Shown here one piece after another: positions 42,403-51,445 of a stretch of 64,000 nucleotides of DNA. The stretch lies in contig CAKTDF010000010.1 in the NCBI GenBank assembly GCA_934541115.1, positions 15,654-79,653 on the forward strand. Reading direction: 5' to 3'. Position 1 is the stretch's first letter, and each line of letters starts with the position of its first letter. Position numbers and translations under genes: made by a program. Under the pieces are notes generated by a model. It worked only from the letters and a program-made list of their open reading frames with translations. It had not been told where the DNA came from and made no database searches. This stretch comes from an uncultured Eubacteriales bacterium. GTDB lineage: Bacteria; Bacillota; Clostridia; Oscillospirales; Acutalibacteraceae.

Positions 42403-42684
42403 ATGAGCAGAAGCACTAAGAAAGGACCTTTCGTGCAGGAAAAGCTGTATGACAGAGTCATCAAGATGAATGAAAAGGGCGAAAAGATCGTTCTTAAAAC
42501 ATGGAGCCGCAGCTCCACCATCTTCCCCGATTTCGTCGGCCACACTTTTGCAGTTCATGACGGACGCAAGCACGTTCCCGTTTATGTAACCGAAGATATG
42601 GTTGGTCACAAGCTCGGTGAATTTGCTCCGACGAGAACTTTCAGAGGTCACGCCGGTTCAAAAACCTCAAACAACGGTAAATAA
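42403..42684 (+). CDS. rpsS: 30S ribosomal protein S19
   Basis: 93 residues; SRSTKKGPFVQEKL at the start, TWSRSSTIFPDFVGHTFAVH and HKLGEFAPTRTFRGH. It forms part of the 30S head with S13. GAAAGGAG precedes; an out-of-frame ATG at 42396 lies between ribosome-binding site and start, which might slightly dampen initiation. Confidence 0.98.
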   Translation: MSRSTKKGPFVQEKLYDRVIKMNEKGEKIVLKTWSRSSTIFPDFVGHTFAVHDGRKHVPVYVTEDMVGHKLGEFAPTRTFRGHAGSKTSNNGK

Positions 42685-42707
42685 TCAGTCGAAAGGAGTG
42701 TATTACA

Positions 42708-43040
42708 ATGGAAGCAACAGCAAAAGTAACTTTTGTGCGAATTGCGCCGCGTAAGGTTAAGATCGTTCTTGACCTCATTCGCAATCAGCCTGCTGACAAA
42801 GCCATGGCAATTCTTAAATACACGCCCAAGGCTGCGTGTGAGGTTGTTTCAAAGCTTTTGAAGTCCGCAATGGCTAACGCGGAAAACAAAGATATGGACA
42901 CTTCAAGACTCTATGTTGCGGAATGCTACGTAGGTCAGGGTCCCACACTTAAGAGAATCCGCCCGAGAGCTCAGGGCCGTGCATACAGGATCAACAAAAA
43001 GTCCTCGCACATCACCCTTGTTCTCAAGGAAGCAGAATAA
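42708..43040 (+). CDS. rplV: 50S ribosomal protein L22
   Basis: 110 residues; VRIAPRKVKIVLDLIRNQPA and the tunnel hairpin GPTLKRIRPRAQGRAYRI. The hairpin narrows the exit tunnel and is a known site of macrolide-resistance mutations in other species; no alteration is obvious here. Confidence 0.98.
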   Translation: MEATAKVTFVRIAPRKVKIVLDLIRNQPADKAMAILKYTPKAACEVVSKLLKSAMANAENKDMDTSRLYVAECYVGQGPTLKRIRPRAQGRAYRINKKSSHITLVLKEAE

Positions 43041-43059
43041 TCAAGGAGGAGGTAATACT

Positions 43060-43761
43060 ATGGGCCAGAAAGTTAATCCTAACGGCTTGAGAGTCGGTGT
43101 TATTAAGGACTGGGAATCTCGTTGGTATGCTAAAAAGCATGACTTCGGCGACACACTCGTTGAAGACTACAACCTCCGCGAATATCTCCTTGAAACACTT
43201 GCTCCCGCCGGAGTACCCAAGGTTGAAATCGAGCGCAGCGCAAGCCGCGTAAGAATCAACATTCACGTTGCAAAGCCCGGCATGGTAATCGGCCGCGGCG
43301 GTGCAGAAATCGAAAAGCTCAAGGCTACGCTTGAAAAGAAGCTCGGCAAGAGCGTTTCGCTCAACATCGTTGAAATCAAAAACCCGGACGTCAACGCTCA
43401 GCTCGTTGCAGAAAACATTGCCGCTCAGCTCGAAAGAAGAATTTCTTTCCGCCGCGCTCTTAAGCAGGCAATCGGCAGAGCTATGAAGCTCGGCGCAAAG
43501 GGTATCAAGTGCCAGGCTTCGGGCCGTCTCGGCGGTGCCGAAATCGCAAGAAGCGAAACATATAAGGAAGGCACTATTCCGCTTCAGACCATCCGTGCAG
43601 ACATTGACTACGGTTTTGCTGAAGCAAAGACCACTTACGGACGCATCGGCGTTAAGGTATGGATCTATACCGGCGAAGTTCTCCAGGTTTCAAACAATGA
43701 GGAACGCCGCAGACCCGAACGCCGCCGTCCCAGACAGCGTAAGGAAGGAGGAGCAAGATAA
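43060..43761 (+). CDS. rpsC: 30S ribosomal protein S3
   Basis: 233 residues with GQKVNPNGLRVGVIKDWESR, the KH-domain GMVIGRGGAEIEKLK, and a basic C-terminal tail (RRRPERRRPRQRKEGGAR). It helps form the mRNA entry channel. ATG 43060 follows AAGGAGGAGG. Its TAA shares a base with the rplP ATG. Confidence 0.98.
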   Translation: MGQKVNPNGLRVGVIKDWESRWYAKKHDFGDTLVEDYNLREYLLETLAPAGVPKVEIERSASRVRINIHVAKPGMVIGRGGAEIEKLKATLEKKLGKSVSLNIVEIKNPDVNAQLVAENIAAQLERRISFRRALKQAIGRAMKLGAKGIKCQASGRLGGAEIARSETYKEGTIPLQTIRADIDYGFAEAKTTYGRIGVKVWIYTGEVLQVSNNEERRRPERRRPRQRKEGGAR

Positions 43762-44192
43762 TGTTAATGCCAAAACGTGTTAAGCGCCGCAAGGTTCAGC
43801 GCGGTCGTCTTAAAGGATCTGCCCACAAGGGCAATCAGGTCACATACGGTGATTTCGGTCTTGTTGCTCTCGAACCCGCATGGATCACCTCAAGACAAAT
43901 TGAAGCAGCCCGTATCGCCATGACCCGTTACATCAAGCGTGGCGGTCAGGTCTGGATCAAGATTTTCCCCGACAAGCCCATCACTCAGAAGCCTGCCGAA
44001 ACCCGCATGGGCTCCGGTAAAGGTTCTCCCGAATATTGGGTAGCAGTTGTTAAGCCCGGCAGAGTTATGTTTGAAATCGCCGGTGTTGACGAGGCTCTCG
44101 CACGCGAGGCTATGCGTCTTGCAGCGAACAAGCTTCCCATCAAGTGCAAGTTTGCCGTTAAGGCTGACCAGGAAAAGGATGGTGAACAGTAA
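43761..44192 (+). CDS. rplP: 50S ribosomal protein L16
   Basis: 143 residues: MLMPKRVKRRKVQRGRLKG, TSRQIEAARIAMTRYIKRGG, and ETRMGSGKGSPEYWVAVVKP. It contacts A-site tRNA elbow. Coupled at both ends by one-base overlaps with rpsC and rpmC. Confidence 0.98.
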   Translation: MLMPKRVKRRKVQRGRLKGSAHKGNQVTYGDFGLVALEPAWITSRQIEAARIAMTRYIKRGGQVWIKIFPDKPITQKPAETRMGSGKGSPEYWVAVVKPGRVMFEIAGVDEALAREAMRLAANKLPIKCKFAVKADQEKDGEQ

Positions 44193-44395
44193 TGAAAGCA
44201 AGTGAAATCAGAAAACTGTCCGCCGCTGAGATGGACGCAAAGCTCGCAGAGCTCAAGAAGGAGCTTTTCAATCTTCGCTTCCAGCAGGCTGTTAATCAGC
44301 TCGACAACCCGATGAGAATAAGCGCAGTTAAGAAGGATATCGCAAGAATTAAGACTGTTCAGCGCGATATCGAGCTTCACGGCGCAAATTCTTGA
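44192..44395 (+). CDS. rpmC: 50S ribosomal protein L29
   Basis: 67 residues, a two-helix protein with KLAELKKELFNLRFQQAV and VKKDIARIKTVQRD. It neighbours L23 at the tunnel exit. The start overlaps the rplP stop by one base. Confidence 0.97.
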   Translation: MKASEIRKLSAAEMDAKLAELKKELFNLRFQQAVNQLDNPMRISAVKKDIARIKTVQRDIELHGANS

Positions 44396-44416
44396 GGAAA
44401 GGGAGGTTAAAACAAA

Positions 44417-44671
44417 ATGGAAAGAAACCTTCGTAAAACACAGGTAGGAATCGTTACAAGCGACAAGATGAACAAGACTGTCGTTGTTACGATCAAGGAT
44501 AAGGTCAGACACCCGCTCTACAAGAAGATCGTCAACCGTACCGTTAAGGTCAAGGCTCATGACGAAAAGGAAGAGTGCGGAATCGGCGACCGCGTACTTG
44601 TTATGGAGACCCGCCCGATCTCAAAGGACAAGAGATGGCGCGTAGTTGAAATCATCGAAAAAGCCAAATAA
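44417..44671 (+). CDS. rpsQ: 30S ribosomal protein S17
   Basis: 84 residues, OB fold: RNLRKTQVGIVTSDKMNKTV, then RHPLYKKIVNRTVKVKAHDE. A primary 16S binder. AAAGGGAGG precedes the ATG. Confidence 0.97.
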   Translation: MERNLRKTQVGIVTSDKMNKTVVVTIKDKVRHPLYKKIVNRTVKVKAHDEKEECGIGDRVLVMETRPISKDKRWRVVEIIEKAK

Positions 44672-44700
44672 TTGGTGCAGCTTAAAGGAGGCCAAACACA

Positions 44701-45069
44701 ATGATCCAACAGCAAACTTATCTTAAGGTTGCCGACAATACCGGAGCTAAGGAGCTTATGTGCATCCGTGTTCTCGGCGGTACCGGCAGAAGATATGCTA
44801 ATATCGGAGACGTCATTGTTGCTTCTGTCAAGAAGGCAGCACCGGGTGGCGTCGTAAAAAAAGGCGACGTTGTTAAGGCAGTAGTTGTTCGTACTGCAAC
44901 AGGCGTTCGCCGTGATGACGGAACTTACATTCGCTTTGACGAAAATGCAGCCGTTATCATCAAGGAAGATAAAAACCCCAAGGGTACCCGTATCTTTGGA
45001 CCGGTTGCAAGAGAGCTTCGTGAAAAGGATTATCTCAAGATCCTCTCCCTCGCTCCGGAAGTTCTTTAA
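44701..45069 (+). CDS. rplN: 50S ribosomal protein L14
   Basis: 122 residues: MIQQQTYLKVADNTGAKELM and DENAAVIIKEDKNPKGTRIF followed by GPVARELR. It forms an intersubunit bridge and is the binding site of RsfS. AAAGGAGG precedes. Confidence 0.98.
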   Translation: MIQQQTYLKVADNTGAKELMCIRVLGGTGRRYANIGDVIVASVKKAAPGGVVKKGDVVKAVVVRTATGVRRDDGTYIRFDENAAVIIKEDKNPKGTRIFGPVARELREKDYLKILSLAPEVL

Positions 45070-45081
45070 GGAGGTGTCACG

Positions 45082-45417
45082 ATGAGTAAGGTACACGTTA
45101 AAACAGGCGACCAGGTCGTTGTCATCAACGGCAAGGATCGTGGCGCCAGAGGCAAGGTACTTCAGGTCAGCCCTTCCGAAGGAAAAGTCATCGTTGAGGG
45201 CATCAACGTTGTTTCAAAGCACGTAAAGCCCCGCAAGATGGGTGAACCCGGCGGAATCATCAAGGCTGAGAGCGCACTTTATGCCTCAAAGGTTCAGCTT
45301 ATCTGCCCCAAGTGCGGTCGTCCCACAAGAGTAGGACACGTTGTTGAAGAAGTTAAGGGCAAGAAAAAGAAAATGCGCGTATGCAAAAAAGACGGCTGCG
45401 GCGCAAAGTTTGAATAA
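45082..45417 (+). CDS. rplX: 50S ribosomal protein L24, zinc-ribbon form
   Basis: 111 residues. The KOW domain has TGDQVVVINGKDRGARGKVL; the C-terminus carries four cysteines, CPKCGRPTR and VCKKDGCGAKF, an arrangement able to bind zinc. Many bacterial L24 proteins keep fewer of these cysteines. L24 is the second initiator of 50S assembly. Confidence 0.97.
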   Translation: MSKVHVKTGDQVVVINGKDRGARGKVLQVSPSEGKVIVEGINVVSKHVKPRKMGEPGGIIKAESALYASKVQLICPKCGRPTRVGHVVEEVKGKKKKMRVCKKDGCGAKFE

Positions 45418-45431
45418 GGGAGGAACATGAC

Positions 45432-45974
45432 ATGGCAAGACTGAAAGAAGCCTACGTTAATGAGGTTGCACCTGCTCTCATGAAGAAGTTCGGCTATAAA
45501 AGCGTTATGCAAATCCCGAAGATCGACAAAGTCGTTGTCAACGTTGCCTGCGGCGAAGCAAGAGACAACTCAAAGGTTCTCGACGCTATCGTTTCAGACA
45601 TCAGACAAATCACAGGTCAGCAGCCCGTTCTCTGCAAGGCAAAAAAATCCGTTGCTAACTTCAAGCTCCGTGAGGGGATGGTTATCGGCGTAAAGGTTAC
45701 CCTGCGCGGTGAAAAGATGTATGAGTTCATCGACAGATTCTTCAACCTCGCTCTCCCCAGAGTTCGCGACTTCAGAGGAATCAATCCGAACGCATTTGAC
45801 GGCAGAGGAAACTACACTGTCGGTATCAAGGAACAGCTTATATTCCCTGAAATCGACTATGATAAGATCGACAAGGTTCGCGGAATGGATATCTGCTTTG
45901 TAACCACCGCTAACACCGACGAAGAAGCAAGAGAGCTGCTCACTCTTATGGGTGCTCCTTTCGAAAGACAATAA
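45432..45974 (+). CDS. rplE: 50S ribosomal protein L5
   Basis: 180 residues: NVACGEARDNSKVLD, RQITGQQPVLCKAKKSVANF, and RGINPNAFDGRGNYTVGIKE. It binds 5S rRNA and bridges to the 30S. GGGAGG precedes ATG 45432. Confidence 0.98.
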   Translation: MARLKEAYVNEVAPALMKKFGYKSVMQIPKIDKVVVNVACGEARDNSKVLDAIVSDIRQITGQQPVLCKAKKSVANFKLREGMVIGVKVTLRGEKMYEFIDRFFNLALPRVRDFRGINPNAFDGRGNYTVGIKEQLIFPEIDYDKIDKVRGMDICFVTTANTDEEARELLTLMGAPFERQ

Positions 45975-45990
45975 GGAGGAGGAATAACTT

Positions 45991-46176
45991 ATGGCAAAGA
46001 CTTCAATGAAAGTAAAGCAGAAAAGACCCGCTAAGTATTCCACAAGGCAGTATAACCGCTGCAAGATCTGCGGCAGACCTCATGCCTATCTTCGTAAGTA
46101 CGGAGTTTGCAGAATCTGCTTCAGAGAGCTTGCTCACGCAGGTCAGATCCCCGGCGTGAAGAAGGCAAGCTGGTAA
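45991..46176 (+). CDS. rpsZ: 30S ribosomal protein S14, zinc-binding (type Z)
   Basis: 61 residues with CKICGRPHAYLRKYGVCRIC, two CxxC pairs binding zinc. This short C+ form is the one normally found within the spc operon of Firmicutes; in some species a zinc-free paralogue replaces it under zinc starvation. Confidence 0.98.
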   Translation: MAKTSMKVKQKRPAKYSTRQYNRCKICGRPHAYLRKYGVCRICFRELAHAGQIPGVKKASW

Positions 46177-46202
46177 GTAATTGTCAAGGAGGTAAAGGAA
46201 TA

Positions 46203-46601
46203 ATGCAAGTAACAGACGCAATCGCCGATATGCTTACGAGAATCCGTAACGCAAGCTCGGCAAAACACGATTCGGTTAAGATTCCTGCATCCAACACCAA
46301 GAAGGCAATTGCTCAGATTCTTGTGGATGAAGGATACATCAAGAGCTTCACCGTTGAAGAAGACGGTAAGCAGGGAATTATGGAAGTACAGCTTAAGTAC
46401 GGCCCCGGCAAGACCCGTGTTATCACCGGTCTGAGAAGAGTCTCAAAGCCCGGCCTCAGAATTTATACAAGCTGTGAGGATATGCCCAAGGTTATGAAGG
46501 GTCTCGGCATCGCGATCCTTTCAACCTCAAAGGGCATCATGACCGACAAGGAAGCCCGCAAAGCCAACGTTGGCGGCGAGGTCCTTGCGTTCATTTGGTA
46601 A
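46203..46601 (+). CDS. rpsH: 30S ribosomal protein S8
   Basis: 132 residues: MQVTDAIADMLTRIRNA, RVSKPGLRIYTSCEDMPKV and LGIAILSTSKGIMTDKEAR. In E. coli it is the autoregulator of the spc operon. ATG 46203 is chosen because of AAGGAGG upstream; a longer frame through rpsZ is rejected. Confidence 0.98.
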   Translation: MQVTDAIADMLTRIRNASSAKHDSVKIPASNTKKAIAQILVDEGYIKSFTVEEDGKQGIMEVQLKYGPGKTRVITGLRRVSKPGLRIYTSCEDMPKVMKGLGIAILSTSKGIMTDKEARKANVGGEVLAFIW

Positions 46602-46613
46602 GGGGGTGCTGAG

Positions 46614-47156
46614 ATGTCACGTATAGGAAGAAAGCCCATCGCCGTTCCGGCAGGGGTAGAAGTTACGATTGACGGAAGCACCATTACCGTCAAGGGCGCA
46701 AAGGGTACTCTGACCCACACCGTCCATGAAAACATGTCTGTCACAAAGGAAGGCGACGAGATCATCGTTGCACGTCCCAATGACAACAAGGAATACAGAT
46801 CACTTCACGGTCTTACCCGCACGCTCATCGCAAACATGATTGAAGGCGTTTCAAACGGCTTCAAAAAGGAGCTTGAAATCAACGGTATCGGTTATCGTGC
46901 CGAGAAAAAGGGAACCGACCTTGTTATGAAGATCGGTTACTCACACGATGTCATCATGTCTGAAAAGGACGGCATCACCATTGAAGTTCCCGCTCCCAAC
47001 AAGATCGTTATTCACGGCGCAGACAAGCAGAAGGTTGGTCAGTTCGCCGCAGAAGTACGCGAAAAGCGTCTGCCGGAGCCTTATAAGGGCAAGGGAATCA
47101 AATATGCTTCAGAGCATATCCGCCGCAAAGAAGGTAAAGCCGGTAAGGGTAAATAA
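46614..47156 (+). CDS. rplF: 50S ribosomal protein L6
   Basis: 180 residues: SRIGRKPIAVPAGVEVTIDG, and LPEPYKGKGIKYASEHIRRK at the end. Located near the factor-binding site. GGGGGTG serves as the ribosome-binding site. Confidence 0.98.
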   Translation: MSRIGRKPIAVPAGVEVTIDGSTITVKGAKGTLTHTVHENMSVTKEGDEIIVARPNDNKEYRSLHGLTRTLIANMIEGVSNGFKKELEINGIGYRAEKKGTDLVMKIGYSHDVIMSEKDGITIEVPAPNKIVIHGADKQKVGQFAAEVREKRLPEPYKGKGIKYASEHIRRKEGKAGKGK

Positions 47157-47180
47157 GATTGGTAAAGGAGTGAAATTTCT

Positions 47181-47537
47181 ATGGTCAGCAAACAAGACAG
47201 CAATAAAGCAAGACTTAAAAGACGCAAGAGAGTACGCGCTAAGATCAGCGGTACTGCGGCTTGTCCGCGTTTGAGCGTTTACCGTTCACTCAACCACATC
47301 TATGCCCAGCTTGTTGACGACGTTGAGGGCGTTACCCTCGCTTCGGCAGCAACGGTTGAGAAGGAATTTGAGTACGGCGGAAACAAAGAAGCAGCGACAA
47401 AGGTCGGCGAGCTTCTTGCAAAGCGTGCCGCAGAAAAAGGCATTACCGAATGTGTCTTTGACAGAGGCGGATACGTTTACCACGGTCGTGTTCAGGCACT
47501 CGCAGACGGCGCTCGTGCCGGCGGCCTGAAGTTCTAA
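47181..47537 (+). CDS. rplR: 50S ribosomal protein L18
   Basis: 118 residues: RLKRRKRVRAKISGTAACPR, LSVYRSLNHIYAQLVDD and FDRGGYVYHGRVQALADGAR. It binds 5S rRNA with L5. Confidence 0.98.
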   Translation: MVSKQDSNKARLKRRKRVRAKISGTAACPRLSVYRSLNHIYAQLVDDVEGVTLASAATVEKEFEYGGNKEAATKVGELLAKRAAEKGITECVFDRGGYVYHGRVQALADGARAGGLKF

Positions 47538-47556
47538 GCAAGGAGGAAATTGATTT

Positions 47557-48057
47557 ATGAATAAGATTGATGCATCGGCTTATGAACTTACAGAGCGCGT
47601 TGTTGCCATCAACCGTGTTTCCAAAACCGTCAAGGGCGGCCGTATCTTCAAGTTCGCTGCTCTCGTAGTTGTTGGTGACGGAAACGGTACTATTGGCTTC
47701 GGTCTCGGAAAATCGGGCGAAGTTCCCGACGCTATCCGCAAGGGTATCGAAGACGCGAAAAAGAACCTCATGAAGGTTGCCCTCAAGGGTTCAACAATTC
47801 CTCATGAGATTATTGGTAAGTTCGGCGCAGGCGTTGTTCTTCTCAAGCCTGCCGCACCCGGTACCGGCGTTATCGCCGGCGGTCCTGTCCGTGCTGTTGT
47901 TGAAACAGTCGGAATCAAGGATATCCGTACTAAGGCGCTTCGCTCTAACAACCCGTGCAACGTTGTCAGAGCAACACTTGACGGACTTTCAAAGCTTCGC
48001 AACGTTGACGAAGTTGCCGCTATCCGCGGAAAGTCCGCTCAGGAAATTTTAGGTTAA
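47557..48057 (+). CDS. rpsE: 30S ribosomal protein S5
   Basis: 166 residues: RVVAINRVSKTVKGGRIFKF, GKSGEVPDAIRKGIEDAKKN, and VRAVVETVGIKDIRTKALRS. It forms part of the decoding-fidelity interface with S4. Confidence 0.98.
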   Translation: MNKIDASAYELTERVVAINRVSKTVKGGRIFKFAALVVVGDGNGTIGFGLGKSGEVPDAIRKGIEDAKKNLMKVALKGSTIPHEIIGKFGAGVVLLKPAAPGTGVIAGGPVRAVVETVGIKDIRTKALRSNNPCNVVRATLDGLSKLRNVDEVAAIRGKSAQEILG

Positions 48058-48072
48058 GGAGGGCGTGTGATT

Positions 48073-48246
48073 ATGGTAAAGGTAAAGCTTGTTAAAAGTC
48101 TTATCGGCTCAAAGAAAGATCAGATCGCTACCGCCCGCGCACTTGGTCTTCGCAAAATCGGGGACGAGTCTACCCAACCTAACAATCCGCAGACTCAAGG
48201 TAAGGTGAAGAAGATCGCTCACCTTATCGAGGTTACCGAAGCATAA
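48073..48246 (+). CDS. rpmD: 50S ribosomal protein L30
   Basis: 57 residues found by reading the gap between rpsE and rplO: VKVKLVKSLIGSKKDQIATA, then RALGLRKIGDESTQPNNPQ and a closing IAHLIEVTEA. GGAGGG precedes ATG 48073. Length and position are exactly those of L30. Confidence 0.97.
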   Translation: MVKVKLVKSLIGSKKDQIATARALGLRKIGDESTQPNNPQTQGKVKKIAHLIEVTEA

Positions 48247-48263
48247 AGAAGGAGGTGCGAAAT

Positions 48264-48707
48264 ATGAAACTGCATGAACTTTCACCTGCTGCCGGTTCAA
48301 CCAAGGCTCGCAAGAGAATCGGTCGCGGTGCAGGCTCCGGTCAGGGTAAAACCGCCGGTAAAGGTCACAAGGGTCAAAAGGCCAGAGCAGGTCGCGGCAT
48401 GCGTCCCGGCTTTGAAGGCGGCCAGATGCCCCTCCAGAGAAGACTTCCCAAGAGAGGTTTCAACAACATCTTCAGAACCGAAATGGCAATCGTTAATGTT
48501 GCTGCACTCGACAAGGCATTTGAGGCCGGTGAGACTGTAACTATCGACGCTCTTGTTGAAAAGGGTCTTGTCAAAAAGGTTCTTGACGGCGTCAAGGTTC
48601 TCGGCAACGGCGAGCTTTCAAAGGCTCTCACCGTTCAGGCTAATGCTTTCAGCGAAACCGCTAAGCAGAAGATCGAGGCTCTCGGCGGAAAGGCCGAGGT
48701 GATCTGA
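48264..48707 (+). CDS. rplO: 50S ribosomal protein L15
   Basis: 147 residues: MKLHELSPAAGSTKARKRIG, GRGAGSGQGKTAGKGHKGQK, PGFEGGQMPLQRRLPKRGF. AAGGAGG precedes ATG 48264; a start three codons earlier would overlap the site. Confidence 0.98.
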   Translation: MKLHELSPAAGSTKARKRIGRGAGSGQGKTAGKGHKGQKARAGRGMRPGFEGGQMPLQRRLPKRGFNNIFRTEMAIVNVAALDKAFEAGETVTIDALVEKGLVKKVLDGVKVLGNGELSKALTVQANAFSETAKQKIEALGGKAEVI

Positions 48708-48708
48708 A

Positions 48709-50028
48709 ATGATTAGTACATTTATAAATGCTTGGAAAATTGCAGATCTCAGAAAGAAAATGCTTTTCACGGCGCTTATAGTATTGATCTTCAGGATCGG
48801 TGCTGCTATCCCGGTTCCGTTCACCGAAATTACCGGTTCACTTGTACCGGAAACCAGCGAATCATTTTTAAACTACCTGAGCATGATGACAGGTGAAGCG
48901 TTCAACTACGGAACGATTTTCGCAATGGGCGTTACACCCTACATCAACAGCTCAATTATCATTCAGCTTCTTGCTGTTGCTATCCCTGCCCTTGAAAAGC
49001 TTTCAAAGGAAGGCGAAGAAGGCAGAAAGAAGATGGCAACCATCACAAGATATACAACAATTCTCCTTGCTCTGATGCAGTCAACCGCATATTTCATTTT
49101 TCTGCGTTCAAAGGGCTTTGTTGTCAAGGACGCTTCCGATCAGCTCTTTACGGGCTTCTCGGCAGTTCTCCAGGGTCTTGTTATAATTCTTGTTTTGACC
49201 GCCGGCTCCGCATTCGTAATGTGGCTCGGCGAGCAGGTCAATGACAAGGGTATCGGAAACGGCGTTTCCATTATCCTTTTTGCGGGTATCGTTGCCCGTA
49301 TGCCCACCCTCTGCACAAGTATGTATTCCCTCCTTATATCCGGAAAGAAAGGCTACTATGCTCTTGTTCCGATTGTTGTCATCTGCCTTCTTGCAATGAT
49401 AGCATACATCGTATGGATGGATAATGCAGAGAGAAGAATCCCCGTTCAGTATGCAAAGAGAGTTGTCGGCAGAAAGATGTACGGCGGCCAGAGCACATAT
49501 ATCCCCATCAAGGTCAATATGTCAGGCGTTCTTCCCGTCATCTTCGCCTCTTCAATTCTTTCTCTTCCTGCAACCGCACAGCTCTTCCTTCAGAATAAAG
49601 AGCTTTCATCGTTCTGGACCGGTTTCTTCAAGTGGTTCTCATCAGACCATTGGTTCTATGCGATTCTCTATTTCTTCCTTATTTTGTTCTTTGCTTACTT
49701 CTATGCAAGCATTCAGTACAATCCGGTTGAAATGGCGAACAATATCCGCAAAAACAGCGGTATGGTTCCGGGCATCCGTCCGGGTAAGCCGACTTCGGAT
49801 TACATTAAGAAGATCCTTTCAAGAATTACGCTTCTCGGCGCACTGCTTCTTTCAGTTGTTGCCCTGTTCCCGAATCTTCTGACGATCTTCACAGCTCTTA
49901 TCAAGTATCCGATGAGACTTTCGCTCGGCGGTACATCTCTTATCATCGTTGTAGGCGTAGCTCTTGAAACTGTAAAGCAGCTTGAAAGCCAGATGATGAT
50001 GAGACATTACAAGGGCTTCCTTGACTAA
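48709..50028 (+). CDS. secY: Protein translocase subunit SecY
   Basis: 439 residues with ten transmembrane helices. Conserved segments include FRIGAAIPVPFTEI, MGVTPYINSSIIIQLLAVAI, LGEQVNDKGIGNGVSIILFA, and the plug/ring-facing IPVQYAKRV. It forms the protein-conducting channel. ATG 48709 lies one base after the rplO stop. Confidence 0.98.
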   Translation: MISTFINAWKIADLRKKMLFTALIVLIFRIGAAIPVPFTEITGSLVPETSESFLNYLSMMTGEAFNYGTIFAMGVTPYINSSIIIQLLAVAIPALEKLSKEGEEGRKKMATITRYTTILLALMQSTAYFIFLRSKGFVVKDASDQLFTGFSAVLQGLVIILVLTAGSAFVMWLGEQVNDKGIGNGVSIILFAGIVARMPTLCTSMYSLLISGKKGYYALVPIVVICLLAMIAYIVWMDNAERRIPVQYAKRVVGRKMYGGQSTYIPIKVNMSGVLPVIFASSILSLPATAQLFLQNKELSSFWTGFFKWFSSDHWFYAILYFFLILFFAYFYASIQYNPVEMANNIRKNSGMVPGIRPGKPTSDYIKKILSRITLLGALLLSVVALFPNLLTIFTALIKYPMRLSLGGTSLIIVVGVALETVKQLESQMMMRHYKGFLD

Positions 50029-50051
50029 TACTTATTGCGAGGTGAAACCTG

Positions 50052-50684
50052 ATGAAGCTTATCTTATTGGGCGCGCCGGGAGCCGGAAAAGGCACTCAGG
50101 CAGAGATCATTTCAAAGCATCTTTCCATCCCGACCATATCAACAGGCAATATCATTCGCGCTGCGCTTAAAGCACAGACGGAAATGGGTATTAAAGCAAA
50201 GGAATTTATTGATAAAGGTCTGCTTGTTCCCGACGATGTCGTAATCGGCATCGTTAGGGAGCGGCTTAAAGAAAACGACTGCAAAAACGGATTTATTCTT
50301 GACGGTTTTCCGAGGACTGTTCCTCAGGCGCAGGCTCTTGACGACATGGGTGTTGAGATCGACCGCGTCATTGACATTCAGGTTCCGGACGAAAAAATCG
50401 TTCAAAGACTTTCCGGACGCAGAGTGTGCGGCAGCTGCGGCGCGTCATATCACCTGCTTTATAAAAAGCCGGCTGAAGACGGCGTCTGCGATGACTGCGG
50501 CGCACAGCTTGTTCAGCGCAGCGACGACAAAGAGGAAACGATCCTCGAACGTCTGAAGGTATATCATGAGCAGACAGAACCGCTCGTTGATTTTTATCGC
50601 AAAAAGAACAAGCTCTTTGTTGTTGAGGGACAGGAAGAGGTTGCCGACACAACGGCTCTCACCCTCAAAGCATTGGAGGATTAA
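50052..50684 (+). CDS. adk: Adenylate kinase, zinc lid form
   Basis: 210 residues. P-loop GAPGAGKGTQA; AMP site TGNIIRAALK; DGFPRTVPQAQAL. The LID carries CGSCGASYHLLYKKP and CDDCGAQL, the four-cysteine zinc site typical of Gram-positive adenylate kinases. Usual position between secY and map. Confidence 0.98.
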   Translation: MKLILLGAPGAGKGTQAEIISKHLSIPTISTGNIIRAALKAQTEMGIKAKEFIDKGLLVPDDVVIGIVRERLKENDCKNGFILDGFPRTVPQAQALDDMGVEIDRVIDIQVPDEKIVQRLSGRRVCGSCGASYHLLYKKPAEDGVCDDCGAQLVQRSDDKEETILERLKVYHEQTEPLVDFYRKKNKLFVVEGQEEVADTTALTLKALED

Positions 50685-50686
50685 AC

Positions 50687-51436
50687 ATGATAGTGCTTAA
50701 AACATCTCGTGAGCTTGCGCTTATGAAGGAAGCCTGCCGAATTTCCGCAGGGGCACTCAGAGTAGCAGGGGAAGCGGTAAAGCCCGGCATTTCAACCGCG
50801 GAGATCGACCGCATAGCCTATGAATACATCAAGAGCCAGGGCGCCGAGCCCAACTTCCTGCATTTGTACGGCTTTCCCGCTACTGCATGTATTTCCGTAA
50901 ACGATGAAGTAATTCACGGCATTCCGAGCAAAAAGCGTATTCTCAGAGAGGGAGATATAGTAAGTATTGACCTCGGCGCAAAAAAGCACGGCTTTAACGG
51001 CGATAATGCTGCCACTTTTGCCTGCGGAAAAATTTCCGATGAGGCACAGCGGCTGATTGACGCAACCAGAGAGAGCCTTTATGAGGCGATCAAGGTTGCT
51101 GTTCCCGGCAACAAAATCGGCGATATCGGCGCGTGCGTTCAAAAGTATTGCGAAGAGAGGGGCTTTTCCGTTGTAAGGGATTACACCGGACACGGTGTCG
51201 GAAAAGAGCTTCACGAAGACCCCGCCGTTCCGAATTTCGGAACAGCCGGCAGGGGCATCCGCCTGTTACCGGGCATGACAATCGCCATTGAGCCGATGAT
51301 AAATCAAGGCACAAAGAACGTCAAAAGGCTTTCAGACGGCTGGACTGTAAAAACCGCCGATGGAAAGCTCTCCGCCCACTTTGAAAACACCATTGCCATC
51401 ACAAAAGACGGTCCGGTTATCCTTACGAAAGAATGA
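50687..51436 (+). CDS. map: Methionine aminopeptidase type I
   Basis: 249 residues. The five metal ligands are visible: Asp in VSIDLGAKKHG, Asp in FNGDNAATFA, His in GHGVGKELHEDP, Glu in IAIEPMIN and Glu in FENTIAI. It removes initiator Met from nascent chains. Two bases after adk. Confidence 0.97.
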   Translation: MIVLKTSRELALMKEACRISAGALRVAGEAVKPGISTAEIDRIAYEYIKSQGAEPNFLHLYGFPATACISVNDEVIHGIPSKKRILREGDIVSIDLGAKKHGFNGDNAATFACGKISDEAQRLIDATRESLYEAIKVAVPGNKIGDIGACVQKYCEERGFSVVRDYTGHGVGKELHEDPAVPNFGTAGRGIRLLPGMTIAIEPMINQGTKNVKRLSDGWTVKTADGKLSAHFENTIAITKDGPVILTKE

Positions 51437-51445
51437 GGACGCCCG